Positions 13,201-23,420 are shown, counted from the first letter of the stretch. The stretch is 64,000 nucleotides of DNA from Nepenthes gracilis (GCA_033239525.1 BSYO01000023.1:12354158-12418157); one strand, 5' to 3'. Numbers and translations: made by a program. The notes: generated by a model not told the origin, from the letters alone.

Positions 13201-14419
13201 CTTCATCATTCAAAGAAGATAATGCATTTTGGTGAGCAGTATTATCCATGATATCAGCCTGTAAATTTGCCAGAGATCTTTCTGCTTGTTGCAATACAAT
13301 CTCAGCATCACTCACACGCTGTGTAGCCTCGAGCTCAAAAGCAACGGCCTGCTCAGCTAAAAGCATTATGTTGGCCACATCCTCCTCGGATTTTACTGCA
13401 TCCTTTTGTGCCTGTTCAGCAGCCACATTTAATCTGTCCACCTCCTTTTGAAGCTCCTCTTTTCTGCTCTGCAGCTGTTTTAGCTCTGCTTCACAATTTT
13501 CCAAGGCAAGCTTGCAGTCTGTTATGGCCTCTTCAACAACCAAACGTGCTTCTTGCTCTTGTTTAAGTAAATTTGCAGCCTCCTCTTCGCATGGACTTTT
13601 GGAGTCATCCCCACTGGAGCCATCTGGAGAAGCATTCCTTACTCTTGTGGCTTCCACTGATTCCAATGCCCCTTGAAGCCTCGCCTCCGCCAAAGAAAGA
13701 GCCATTTTTGCCTTCTGAACGGCTTCTTTGGCAACTATCTCTTCTTTGATAACTTCATCAATCATATTAAGATTAGTCTCGAGATCATACCTAGCATTTG
13801 CTGCTTTATCTTTCAGATATATTGCAGCCTCTGATATACTCTGTGCCTTCTCCTCAAACATGGTACTGTTAAGCTGTGCAACCTCCAATTCCCTGCGTGC
13901 CTTCTGCAACAGTTCCTTTAATTCCTCCAAACTTGATTCTTCCACAACTCCTTCATCCACTTCTCCTCTGGATCCATTCAATTCCACTGGAGGATTCACA
14001 TCAGCTCTCAAACTCTCTTCCCTATAATCTTCAGATAATTCTGTTATTTTATCATTTCCATCAATGTACAATGCTGAATCACTACCCTGACACTGAACAG
14101 TAGCCACAGCCTTCATCATTTTTAAATTCGTCCGATAACCAATTATCAGCGATTTTCTCAACGGCAAAACACACAAATTACAATCAAATGCTCCTCTGAA
14201 ACTCGATGCTGGGACCGAACACTCATTGGGTTCATCATGCCTCCTCGCATTCTTAATCACACGCTTCCTTAACGCAAGTCTCGATGTTCCAAGATACTTA
14301 TCCTTAGCACCACTAATCCTAAACCCGGATTTCAAATTACCAAAACCCAGTAGTCTATTCCTTCTGCATTCAGCGACATTAAACACGTTTGACTGTTGAA
14401 AATTACAAGCCAAATCCAT
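1214..14419 (-). CDS. KEA2: Chloroplast K+ efflux antiporter, KEA1/KEA2 type (5' twelve exons; 3' end off window)
   Basis: Monovalent cation:proton antiporter (CPA2 family), expected in the chloroplast inner envelope, exchanging K+ for H+. Coding exons on the minus strand: 12723-14419, 11025-11196, 10846-10936, 10553-10689, 10381-10440, 10170-10289, 5182-5250, 4736-4801, 3174-3263, 2347-2451, 2054-2182, 1214-1423. All phases join without a stop, giving about 982 residues. Exon 1 has a basic, Ser/Arg-rich N terminus (transit-peptide-like), a Glu/Ala/Lys-rich coiled coil at about residues 161-395, and a first membrane segment at its end. Exons 2-12 encode the antiporter domain, including the conserved [10 protein letters not shown] and [14 protein letters not shown] stretches and the Gln-Asp pair split by the exon 7/8 junction (..LLFQ / DLAVV..). 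The family is about 1170-1200 residues, so the C-terminal KTN domain is missing only because of the window edge. ATG at 14419 is the first in frame and fits the family. KEA1 versus KEA2 cannot be decided; KEA3 lacks the long N-terminal part. Confidence 0.95.
2944..3050. repeat. Diverged 57-bp tandem duplication in a KEA intron
   Basis: AAATATTG...TTCACAATTGATT..CCTTAT.AAAATAGC at 2944 is repeated from 3001 with several substitutions. It lies in the intron between the exons at 3174-3263 and 2347-2451. Confidence 0.65.
3876..3985. repeat. 55-bp tandem duplication in KEA intron 9 or 8 region
   Basis: The unit starting CAACTAAAGAGACCAGCCAC at 3876 recurs at 3931 with only about two differences, so the duplication is young. 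It lies in the intron between exons 4736-4801 and 3174-3263. That 1472-bp intron otherwise shows nothing recognisable. Confidence 0.85.
4959..4984. repeat. (CT)n microsatellite
   Basis: A pure run of CT dinucleotides inside the KEA intron between exons 5182-5250 and 4736-4801. Confidence 0.9.
5251..10169 (-). other. Large KEA intron 6 (4919 bp)
   Basis: This intron separates exon 6 (ending ..STAVVLQ) from exon 7 (starting VLQERGES), and both borders have GT-AG splice sites. It is more than half of the visible intron length. It contains short open frames that look random, a tandem duplication with a period near 111 bp around 8172-8370, and no recognisable transposon protein. Confidence 0.85.
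8172..8370. repeat. Two-copy tandem duplication in KEA intron 6
   Basis: The segment beginning GATTCCAGG at 8172 is repeated from 8283, with the same order of blocks (ACTACAATCTACA, CCAATTATGGC, GTTTGATTTCC, CTGCAATTG). The copies have about ten differences over about 88 bp, so the duplication is not recent. Confidence 0.8.
10937..11024 (-). other. KEA intron 2 with a GC donor (GC-AG intron)
   Basis: Exon 2 must end at the codons for ..LPQQE and exon 3 must begin with [10 protein letters not shown], because this is the conserved order in the family and the only join that keeps the frame. On the minus strand the donor is then GAG|GCACGT and the acceptor TTTTAG|ATAAAT, an 88-bp intron. Using the nearby GT (four bases further on) would give a stop codon two codons into exon 3. 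Confidence 0.75.
11197..12722 (-). other. KEA intron 1 (1526 bp)
   Basis: Bounded by the donor GTATGT after exon 1 and the acceptor TATCACAG before exon 2. The intron is AT-rich and no repeat or foreign gene was recognised. Confidence 0.8.
12723..14419 (-). other. KEA2: KEA coding exon 1: transit peptide, coiled coil and first membrane segment
   Basis: A single 1697-bp exon of 565 codons plus two bases. Residues 1-110 are rich in Arg, Ser and Asn and low in acids, as in plastid transit peptides. Residues 161-395 form an almost unbroken heptad-type coiled coil. An acidic Ser-rich linker follows, and the hydrophobic stretch [11 protein letters not shown] ends the exon. The donor reads CAGG|GTATGT on the minus strand; the split Gly codon is completed by the first base of exon 2. 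Confidence 0.93.
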
Positions 14420-14640
14420 GACCGCACAATTTATCGCCGCAATTTCAAGAAGTGAGAAACTTTTTATTGTCGTCTCATCAACAGAACAGTGTAATCACGT
14501 TAAAGAGCTCTCGTCCACAAAAATCAAGCACCTGGTGAATAACAATCTAGAAAAACATTACGAACTAAAACAACACTGAACTCGCTGACTGATTGCACAC
14601 GAAACCCTAAAATTTTTGAGAAATGAAAAAGAATTTATTT
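14420..14640 (-). promoter_or_regulatory. KEA 5' leader and proximal promoter region
   Basis: Directly upstream of the KEA ATG on the minus strand. The sequence is mixed in composition before turning into AT-rich intergenic DNA past about 15000. No clear TATA box or transcription start can be fixed by eye; the call rests only on position. Confidence 0.4.
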
Positions 14641-16010
14641 ATAATTACACAAAATGAACACGAGTACCACTTCAAAACTTGCATCAAGCTATTCTACCGA
14701 TCACTAAAGATAAATTTGATTTCTACCATGCTACTGCTCACCGATTGTGAGATTAAAAATGGAGGTTCCGCTTCAGAATTCAACGGCGGAGTTTGCAGAA
14801 AATTAGTGCAGAACAATGACACGAGTGTTAACTGGAAAATTACTTCGCATTTTCATAAATTTCTCCTTTTCAAATTCGGCTTTTGCTGGTCCGAGCGGGG
14901 CGACGAGCTGCAAGAAAAACGTCCATCCCCCTCTTTTCCAGCCCAACTGCGATGCTCAACTCCATTATTTTTAACGGCTTACATTCATTTATTTTTTAAA
15001 AAATATATATAATATATTTTCAGTTTCTTTTTAAATATTAAAACATCAAGATAGTTATATAATTAAAAATTTTTAAAATTTTATTATTATATTTTTAAAA
15101 TTTAATGTAAGCGATTAAATAAAAAATATAAAAAATCAATAATACTTTAAATTTAAAAAGAAAAATATATTGCCCACTTAGATCAAAATTATTAAAAATA
15201 GACATAAATTTTATTATATTTTAATATTTATTTTTTTATCAATATATTAAAAATAATAAATTTAATATAAATTATTATATAGACAATATTGCATAACTAA
15301 AAAAAACTACTACGGAAAGTCATAGAAGCTTCCGTCAATTTCTTTTTCCGTGGTCGTGAGAAGGACGTGTCATTTACGTAGCCAACTTGCTTTAATTTTG
15401 ATGAGAAGAAAATTTTATTTCATTTTTATTTTGAAAAATAATAATTATTTTTTTCATTCGATTGAAATTTTTCATAAAAAAGTTTATTATTATTGGAGAA
15501 CATACATTAACAAATAATAATAGAAAATAATATTTATTTTACATAAAATATTCTAACTTTTATAAGTGAGCATGGAATGTTGACTAATGAGGATTTGATT
15601 TTTCTATCATAATCTATGCTTAGTTGTTTTGATAATTATTCTATTATAATGATATCGTCGAGTTTGTACCCCGGCTACGGCCAAAAATGGTCCAATTATA
15701 AGGGGTTTGAGTTTACATATTTACGAGTTTAACATTTGGGAACGTAGTGCTCAGAGGTCAACCTTCTGGGCTCAATTATTTCGATATTTTTCAGAGGTTT
15801 TATCCAAGCATTCATCATGATACAGGTGATTTAGCCTATTTTTTCGTCATCTAGTTCTTATGATTTTTTGTTGTGCAATAGTCAGTATTATATGTATTTA
15901 AGTAACGATGACATAGCAGTAATCATTATTCTTAGATAAAATTTTAATTTATCATATAAATTATGTGATATAGTATATATTCTCATTTCTCAAATTATTC
16001 TATTATACGG
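14641..16010. other. AT-rich intergenic DNA
   Basis: The 15000-15560 part is extremely AT-rich with runs of A and T. At 15640-15830 there is a short less AT-rich stretch. The open frame at 14623-15012 has no recognisable domain and probably is chance or KEA promoter sequence. Nothing else was recognised. Confidence 0.6.
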
Positions 16011-16174
16011 TACCAGCGCTCAACATGATGCGAATTCTCTTTAAAGAGATGAGTGCATTCGGGAACACAGACACAGATAGTACATGGCTGTTGTTAACTT
16101 ATGTCATAAGATGTTAGGTTAAATCCTGTAATGAGCGCAACCCTTGTATTTAGTCATCAATATTGAGTTTGGAG
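16011..16174 (+). pseudogene. Nuclear copy of plastid 16S rRNA gene fragment (NUPT)
   Basis: The stretch matches the conserved late part of plastid 16S rRNA: TACCAG.GCT..ACATG..GCGAAT, then CATTCGGGAACAC.GACACAG, CATGGCTGT, and AATGAGCGCAACCCTTGT, ending at TTGAGTTTGGAG. Almost all differences from the plastid sequence as I know it are C-to-T or G-to-A, the pattern left by deamination of methylated cytosine in silent nuclear DNA. Similarity stops abruptly on both sides, so it is a short old insertion and not a working rRNA gene. Mitochondrial origin is less likely because GTGTTTAGTTGCCA-like bases fit plastid 16S better. Confidence 0.85.
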
Positions 16175-16936
16175 CTTTTTCTCCTTTTCCACACAACTAT
16201 TTGGTCTTAAGAATGTTGATTTTAAGAATGAGTGATTGACTTTCTTCAACCTTTAATTATTAAATAGAGTTATATTTAAATTTAAAGTAGATTAAAATTA
16301 TGATTGAGTTAAAAATTTGTTAGATTTAAACAAAATTTTTTATATAAGCTAGGCCGGGCTAAGTATAGCCTAGTCACTCAAGCCAAAGCCAATAACTAAA
16401 TCAGGCTAGTTTAGACAGATTTATATATGTGTATTTAAAAATTTATATATATTTATATAAAGATATATAAAAATAAAAATTTTTAAATATTATAATATTT
16501 AAATTACACAAGTATATATTTAAATAAAGAATCTTTATATAAAAATTATTAATTATATAAAAATATAATTTATTAAAATAATTTTATTAAACTTTAAAAT
16601 TATTTGAAATAACAAAATATATTTATAAAGAAATTCATAAGCCCATCCTGATCAAACGGAACGGTCATTTTCACCCAGAATCATGCTCATTCTAAAAAAA
16701 TAACGGCATAATATTTTTACTATATTCATCCATAATATTAATATATTTTTATTAAATTATATAAAATTTTAAATTGATCGAATTAGATCTATCAAATAAC
16801 CCAATTTTACTCAAATCGAAGTTAAATTGTTATAGGCCAAATGTTGTTGTTGACTATTTATTATAGAGATGTTGTTATACATGTTGAATGTAAAATTAAT
16901 ATTCGTTAGAGTGCTATTAGGTATTACCATTAAATC
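16175..16936. other. AT-rich intergenic DNA
   Basis: Long A/T runs with no open frame or recognisable repeat. It ends at the outer border of the first LTR. Confidence 0.6.
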
Positions 16937-18102
16937 TGATGCGTGTCTGGATTTGACTTCGAATAAATTCAAATTCGTCTGGATAGTTTGACCCGGCTCC
17001 GTTCACTGAGTCTGAATCCTGCATACCACTAAAGTGAACAAGAGGTCAATGTGTCGGTAGGAGGTTTCCCACCGAAAATACTCCGATACTCAAATCAGTA
17101 AAAAGCCTTCGAATCGATAAAGATAAACTGATAAGTGAAAGAGAGAGAAAGAGAATAAGTTTGTCGGGAGTGTTGGCCCATTGTGAATGTGAGTTCTAAC
17201 TTACTGCTCACGGAGAGCAAGTGAAAGCTGCGTCATGAAAGAGTGGAAGTCTTGGGGGACAGTTCTCAAAGAGCCGGAAAGAACTCCTGTAATCGGGAGG
17301 CCTTTGGTGGGATTTGAAGGTGAACGATGTATGCAGAGAGAGAAAGAAGGGGAGTCTTTGCTCAAGTACTATAAGCGTTCGTGACTTATTTCAGGAAGTC
17401 TCTTTGTTGTCTCAGAAAGTGTGTTCTGTTTTGTTCTCTTGAAGGTAAGTTAGAGAACGTGTTCGAGAGCTTCCGTTTTAGAGCCTTGTTTCAGAGTGTA
17501 TATCAGAGCTTGTCCTCCAGAATGAAGACTCCAAGCTTATATGGACAGTAGGAGAGCCACCTTCTCCGGGCAAGGTGGCGTGTTCTTCTGGTCTGGCAAT
17601 GGCGACCTTCTCTGAGTTGATGGACATGACAGGCATGATTTGATGGATCCTTTTCCTTCCGAACAGTGCAATGAATATTCAAATTGTCTGATCTCTTTCA
17701 TGCTATTGTGACCGTTTTGACTCCAACGTTGGCGCTGAGTTTATTGCGACCTTTTTGGAGAAGATCAGCTTTTAGGAAGGCGTGTAATCATGGAAAAGAT
17801 CATTGCTTTTTGTGTACGAGATCACTTGTCAAGTTAGGCCTTGCCCGTATCAGATTTACCGTCTTTTTGGGCCTGCTGCTACAGTACTTCCTGTCAGCGC
17901 TTGGGTTGACTGTCTGCACACAAGTTGGCCGCCTGCTTGTATCTCGACGATCAACGCTGGCGTTGACCGTCTGAGGGAGCATTTTGGGCTCTTCGGGATT
18001 TGGGCTTTTATCTCATGTTGGGCCAACGTTGGGATTGACAGTCCAACAGGCTGTTGGGCCTTCTTTGACCGTTGGGCTAGCCCAGCTGTGGTGCACCAAT
18101 CA
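16937..18102 (-). repeat. LTR (3' LTR of a minus-strand Ty3/gypsy element)
   Basis: On the minus strand the segment starts TGATTGGTGCACC and ends CACGCATCA, so it has the TG...CA ends of an LTR. Its last 170 bp closely match those of the solo LTR at 40188-41330 in the order: GGAGTATTTTCGGTGGGA, GACCTCTTGTTCACTTTAG, CAGGATTC, CAGTGAACGGAGCC. The matching second LTR of the same orientation is not present. The flanking 5 bp (16932-16936, AAATC) have no partner at the far end of the composite. Confidence 0.8.
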
Positions 18103-18115
18103 CTAGACCGCCATG

Positions 18116-18141
18116 CCGGAGGCCAAAATTCTGGCCTCCGG
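18116..18141. repeat. 26-bp palindrome just inside the LTR
   Basis: CCGGAGGCCA and TGGCCTCCGG are perfect inverted repeats around a 6-bp centre. The related element on the right has a decayed version (GGAGGCCAAAATTC at about 23502-23517) at the matching place, so this is a family feature. Confidence 0.8.
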
Positions 18142-18220
18142 TATGTTCATGATGGGATGCCCCTCACTGCCCCTCGTTGTTTGAGGATCCCAGAGGACTT
18201 TTATAAAAAGAGGAAAAGAC

Positions 18221-18450
18221 AGTTGACTGGATTCGTTGACCGTCTTTGATCAAATTCAAAGAAGAAAATTGACCGGATTCCTTGACCGTCTTTGGTCAGA
18301 TCCGGAGAAGAAAGTTGACTGGATCTGTTGACCGTCTTCGGTCAGGTTCGGAGAAGAAAATTGACCAGATTTGTTAATCGTCTTTGGTAAGACCCGGAGA
18401 AGAAAGTTGACAGGATCTGTTGACCGTCTTTGGCCAGAATCCAAAAAAAT
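18221..18450 (+). promoter_or_regulatory. Five-copy 46-bp tandem array carrying TTGAC (W-box-like) cores, upstream of the extra ORF
   Basis: Units begin at 18221, 18267, 18313, 18359 and 18405, exactly 46 bp apart. Most carry two TTGAC cores: (A/G)TTGAC near the start and GTTGACCGTCTT near the middle (one copy has GTTAATCG). TTGAC(C/T) is the core bound by plant WRKY factors. The array lies 320-540 bp upstream of the ATG at 18761, in a promoter-like position. Function is inferred from motif and position only. Confidence 0.6.
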
Positions 18451-18760
18451 TTCTGCGAGCCCTAATTGATGTGTGGCCATTAGCTGGCTTGTTAGGCCAA
18501 AAGCAGATACGTGTCTTCTCTTAGTTGGACCGATATCCAGGCCATTAATACGTCAGAGGATCTGCTTTGTAATGGGCCATTAGGGAGGCGACATGTGGCA
18601 GGAATGATGGCGTGCTTTCTGAGGCGGTTTAAGGCGTTTCACACCTTGTCGTTTAAGTTTCCCTCCTTGTTTTGAGTATTCTCTCACGCCTCCTTACTTT
18701 GCCTTCTTCGTCTTCAACCTTTTCTCGTTCCCCAAAAAAGCCCTAGTTTTTCTGTTAACC

Positions 18761-20568
18761 ATGGCCTCAACCTCCGTCGCCAACATCTCCTCTGTTCTTC
18801 GACAGAGTGATGTGAAAGCGTTGTATGTCGAGTTCAACATTCCGAAGGATATTACGTGGAGGGTCCCGGGCAAGGATGACAGGGGCTTCTCTCCACCAGC
18901 AAGGCACGTGACGATATATGAGGCCCACCTGAGGAGCAGTCTCCATCTTCCTCTGCCGGACGACTTACAGTCGATCCTTCAAGCCTTTCGAGTCCCTGTT
19001 GCCCAGCTCCACACTAACGTCGTACGGTACATTTGCACCATTTGTATTTTTCTTCGCAAACATTCTAAGAGGTTGACGATGTCCATGGTGAAGGGACCTT
19101 TTAAAATAATTCAGGGAGGTGAATGGATCTCCCTAGTCCTCCGTCCTGGCCTTAAGATAAACACGGCCATTTATGATTCACTAAAGAACTGGAAGAACCG
19201 GTTCTTTTTGGTGAGTATGGCGGAGACCTAGCCCCTTGCGAAGAATTGGGTCAAGTGCCGGAGGTCTACATTGGGACGCCGTCTGTGGCGGAGACGGCGT
19301 CCTTAGAGTGGTTGACCAAATTGGTCAAAGACCACATTTCGGACTTCAAACGGGATTTCTTGGTCTCTAGGGTAGAGGCCAAGAAGGTGAACTGAAGACC
19401 GCCTTCTCCGGTTCAGAAGCTCGGACCACAGGCGATGATGGTACGGCCGGAGGAGTCCAGGGGCGTGCTCATCCGCCCCCATCCAACAGATGATGATTTT
19501 ATCGGTCTGTGACCCAAAAGGATGGTGTTAGAGACGCCTTCCTCATCATCTTTGGGGCCTGATTACATTGCCGGTGGGATTTACAGCGGCCCCGGCAATA
19601 CCACCGGAATGGAGAAATCTTTTGAGGACTTGCCGGAGGCCAGGGGAGAAGGTGTTATCTTGGCACAGCCCGCGCCGTAGGCAGTTTCTCAAGCGGTGCA
19701 GACAGAGACCTTTAAGGAGCCAGCCTGTGAGCCGCCAGCGGTGGCACAGGAGCCATCTGTTGGCTCTCCAGTTATGCAGACGCCTGCTGAGGAGCCAGTG
19801 GTTGATCTCGATCCTCCGGCAGCCGCTGCAGAAGCCGTAGTCGAGGAGCCTGCTGCCGCTACAAATGACGTTGATAAGGGGCTCTTGGACGAGATCATAC
19901 AGGAGGTCGCTGCCAGCTCCGCTCGTGAGGGCACCGCTTCCGGTCCACCGCCACCAGAGCCAGGTTTGGAGGCCAGGCATGAGAGCTCGCGTAAAAAATC
20001 TGGGAGGTATAATCTTTCACGATGCCTTCTGCATACTTTCTTCTTGTAGGACTTCTAACTTGTTTTTTGTTTGTCTTTTATGCAAAAGGAGAAGGTGATC
20101 ACTGCCATTGCCAAGGTGATAGACCAGCGAGACCGGGTGATCTCTGACAAGGAGGCGGAGATTGCCTGGCTAGATGCTAAGTTGGCGGTTTTGAGGGTGG
20201 AGCACCGTGAGGAAACAGCTACCCTAGAGACTGTTTTGGCGGGCGTGGAAGCAGAGAACATGAATTTGAAGGCTGAGGTTGCCCGTTTAAAAGAAAAAAA
20301 CGAACGACCCAAAGGGCGCATTGATCAACTTGCTGGGTAGATGGCAACCTTGGAGAATGATTTGAGTCTCCGCATCTGCCCCCACGAGGTTGAGGGTATG
20401 ATGCTCACGCGGTTGTGGGAAGAGGTCAACATCAGTCGGCGCATTGTGCGGCTTGTTGATCCCGACTTCCCCATTGATCTCATCAATTTATCAAACCGGT
20501 CGGCACAGCGTAGAGACAGTCTTGTAGGGGAGCCCCGTGACAGCCAAAGGCCCCTGCCACCCTCGTAG
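18761..20568 (+). pseudogene. Antisense extra ORF of a Tat-type Ty3/gypsy element (Transposase_28-like), decayed
   Basis: The ATG at 18761 (context CCATGG) opens a frame to 19231: a short lead, then KALYVEFNIP, a basic/acidic stretch and YEAHLRSSLHLPLP, followed by PVAQLHTN and a FLRKHSK region. This order fits the 'putative gypsy type transposon' domain (Pfam Transposase_28), a family known from extra ORFs of Tat-lineage elements. The frame then shifts; similarity continues (GEYGGDLAPCEEL.. at about 19212-19400) with stops. A Pro/Glu/Ala-rich linker occupies 19696-20006, a small intron probably 20007-20088, a coiled coil 20089-20340, and a C-terminal part 20341-20568. An AATAAA lies at 20644. 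Relative to the LTR at 16937-18102 the ORF is antisense. Function of these proteins is unknown. Confidence 0.7.
20007..20088 (+). other. Probable small intron in the left extra ORF
   Basis: TCTGGGAG|GTATAATC ... TTTTATGCAAAAG|GAGAAGGTG has good donor and acceptor signals and a T-rich tract. The related right copy has the same arrangement (ATCTGGCAG|GTATAC ... TTTGCAAG|CTGATAAG on the minus strand) at the same place between the Pro/Glu linker and the coiled coil. The reading phases in the left copy do not quite join, which fits a decayed copy with a nearby indel. Confidence 0.5.
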
Positions 20569-21209
20569 CTCTTGTGGTTGTACATTTTTGGACCTCAATT
20601 CGTATTTATGTAATTTGATGTACTTTGTAATATATTTGAAAGTAATAAAATGAAAATTTTTCAACTTTGTATCCATTTCTCTTTACTGCCTTTGTGTTTG
20701 CATATCCGCTGTTCTGGACGGCCAACTCAATTGGTTGGTGGCCATTGTAGCGCTGCCAAAGGAGTGAGGTCCTTATGCTCTTCGTAGGCAGCTGCGTTAG
20801 CCAGCCCAGTAGTGGCGACTTGTGAGTGAAGCCTGGTGACGCTGCCCAAGTGCTGACTTGGGCGGCCAGTGTTGGAGAAGAATTTTTCTCCATTCGACCA
20901 TTGTTGACTGATCACGCTATCTCCTCGTGGAGGAGGTCGCTGCGTGTGCTGCGCTAGCTCCCTAAGATTTTAACTTCTAACGGGCCACTTGGATGACCAA
21001 GATTTAGATTCGGCCGCATATGGGCCGCCTATATGATAAGGGTTTACGCCGCCTAGTTAGATTTGAAAATCACTGAGGCCGTTTTCTTAAATAAAAATTA
21101 TTAGTTTTAACCACGAGGCTCTCACGGCGCTGAATGGGCCGGTTTGATAAGTTAATAAGCTCCACCGAAAAATCAGAATCACCCAACCACAAATATGCCA
21201 GCTAATGAG
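20569..21209. other. Centre between the two inverted half-elements
   Basis: This holds the 3' flank of the left extra ORF (AATAAA at 20644) and about 450 bp of moderate GC content with no recognisable coding content. No pol fragment (reverse transcriptase, RNase H or integrase) can be seen, so both half-elements have lost the whole pol region here. Confidence 0.55.
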
Positions 21210-22944
21210 AATCCCCTCCTGTAACCGCACCCTCATCATATCCTAGACCTCTGAGGGCGAATGCGGAGGCTCAGCTCATTATACAAAGTAGTCATCTGCC
21301 CTGCAAGCTAGTCGAGACGCCTCTTGCCTCGTTCATTCTCCTCCTTTAAGTGAGCATTCTCCTCATTCAAGCGGTCGCTCTTTTCCACAAGGCCGGCCAC
21401 CACGGCGTCTTTTAAGCCAACAACCTTCTCCCTTAAGCTGGTATTTTCCGCCTCTCGGACAGCCAGCATAGACTCTAAGGCAACAGCATCCTTCTGGTGC
21501 TCCGCCTTCAGAGCCTCTAGCTCCGAATCGAGCTAGACAATCTCTATATCTCTATCAGAGATCACATTATCTCTCTACCCAAGCGTCTTAGCAACTGCGC
21601 TTACAACCTTATCAGCTTGCAAAAAAGATAAAGGTCAGCAAAGGCAATGTTAAAGACAAGGCGAATAACAAAAGTATACCTGCCAGATCCTTCGCACTGG
21701 CCTCTCTAGTCTGACGTACAGGTTTGGCTCCAGCAGCGGTAGACTAGAAATGAACCCCTCCTGGGCAGGCCTGGCAGTGGCCTCCGCCGCGAGCTCCTCC
21801 AAAAGGTCCTTCGTCCCCGCTGGCTCCTCAGGCACGGTAGGAGGCTCCAAAACCATTTCCTGCAGCTCGGTCTGCAGCTCCACAACTAGAGACCCAATGG
21901 ATGGCTCCTGCGGCTTGGCTCACGGCTAGCCAGCTGGCACAAGTGTCTCAATAGATGGCTCGAGAGTCAGTTCCTCCAGCCCAAGTTGAGGATCTAACGT
22001 CAACTCAACCAGCGCAGGCTACGCTAAAACAACGACGTTGCTTGCCCTAGCATTCAGTATGGTATCATAAGTCTCTAAAGCCAGCTCAACTTCAATCCCT
22101 GAGACGCCGACTATTCCCGCAAGGCGCCCAGCGGCCACATAGCCTGGCCCAGAAGATGATGAGAAAGGCACCACCGTGGTAGTCTTCTTTTGCTTTGGAC
22201 TGGCGAGAACAGTATCAGGAGAACGAGCACTTATAAGCATGGCTCTAATATTCTTCTTCCTCTGCAGGGCCTCTAGCGGAGGAACCCTGAACTTCTAGAC
22301 TGGAGAGGGAGGCCCCAATCGTGCTCTCCTAGCTTCCTCTCACGAAACCAGGTAGTCCCTCCTGAAATCCTCAAGGTTCTCTCTCACCAGCTCTAACAGA
22401 TCAGCCATGGTGACAATCTCTTCCTTCCGCGGTGCCCCGGTGAAGGCCTGGGGAACCTTGCCCCAGTCTCGAGACAAAGGCCACAGCTCCGCAACGCAAA
22501 CGAAGAAAAAGCGACTCTTTCAATTCTTCAACGAGTCATAGATAGCATGAGTAATCGGAAGGTCTCGATGAGTCAAAGAAATCCAGTCCGCACTCTAATT
22601 GAATCAAAGCATCACTCTAACAGTGTCCACCGTCATCATGCGAGAGTGATGACGCATGAAGATGCAAAGGAAATACATATATCGTACGGCATTAACATTG
22701 AGCCATGCAATGGGCACCCGGAGGGCAGCAAGGTTGTCCAGTAGCTCTTAAGGGACTGGAAGACGAAGCCCTCTTCTCAAATGGGCATCGTAAGCAGTCA
22801 CATAGCATTCAGGCGGCAAAAACGCCCTGTCCTCCTTCCTAGGAACTCGGAAGGCAATCTCCTTGGGAACGTTGTACTCCACGTACAACTCCTTCACGTT
22901 GTTTTCTCTGAAGACCGAAATAATACAGCAACAGAGGGAGCCAT
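21210..22944 (-). pseudogene. Second antisense extra ORF (Transposase_28-like), decayed, inverted relative to the first
   Basis: Reading the minus strand from the ATG at 22944 (again CCATGG): MAPSVAVLFRSSE, then in a shifted frame VKELYVEYNVPKE and YDAHLRRGLRLPVP. Other frames give PIAWLNVNAVRYM, FLCIFMRHHS and AIYDSLKN, all at the same spacing as in the copy at 18761-20568. Next come a Pro/Glu-rich linker (21883-21680), a 64-bp intron (21616-21679), and a coiled coil (about 21615-21300) with several stops. By eye the two copies share somewhat over half of their residues, so they are separate old members of one family rather than a fresh inversion. Confidence 0.65.
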
Positions 22945-23261
22945 GGACATGGAAACAAAGAAGGTAGTAAGGCACTTAGGATTTTTCATGCTAAAAAGAC
23001 AAAGAAAAGCGTGGGAAAATTCAAAATAAAATAGACGAACAACTTAAAGGCCAGTATAAACACAGAGCCTACTAACCGCCTCATGAACGAACGCCATCAT
23101 GGCTGCCATGTGCCATTTCTCGAAAGGACACCGTCAAATCAAATCCTCTAATGCATCAAAAACCAGGATCCTGAATTTGCCGCGTGCAAACACGTGAATG
23201 CCTTTTTATCTAACAGGCCGGTTAATAATGGTGCGTCTTTTCAATTCCCACAAATCCTCCA

Positions 23262-23420
23262 GATTTGACCCAGACAGTCAACAAATTCAGTCAACATTCC
23301 TTTCACCAAGTCCTCCGGATTTATTTGACCTAAATGGTCAACAAATTCGGTCAATATTTCCTTCATCAAGTTCTCCGGAGTTTGACCTAGACGGTCAACT
23401 AATTCGATCAACATTCCAGA
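23262..23420 (-). promoter_or_regulatory. Tandem array with TTGAC cores upstream of the right extra ORF
   Basis: About 2.7 copies of a 57-60 bp unit, with TTGACC at 23265, 23325 and 23382 and reverse cores (GGTCAAC, GTCAAC) between. It holds the same position relative to its ORF as the 46-bp array of the left copy, though the units differ in length and sequence. Confidence 0.5.

Noticed and set aside
13248..14103. Plus-strand open frames opposite KEA exon 1
   Set aside because: They are antisense shadows of the long coiled-coil exon, with biased Ser/Cys/Leu composition.
14623..15012. 129-codon plus-strand open frame next to the KEA start
   Set aside because: No recognisable domain, divergent from KEA in its promoter region, and ends in AT-rich sequence; most likely chance.
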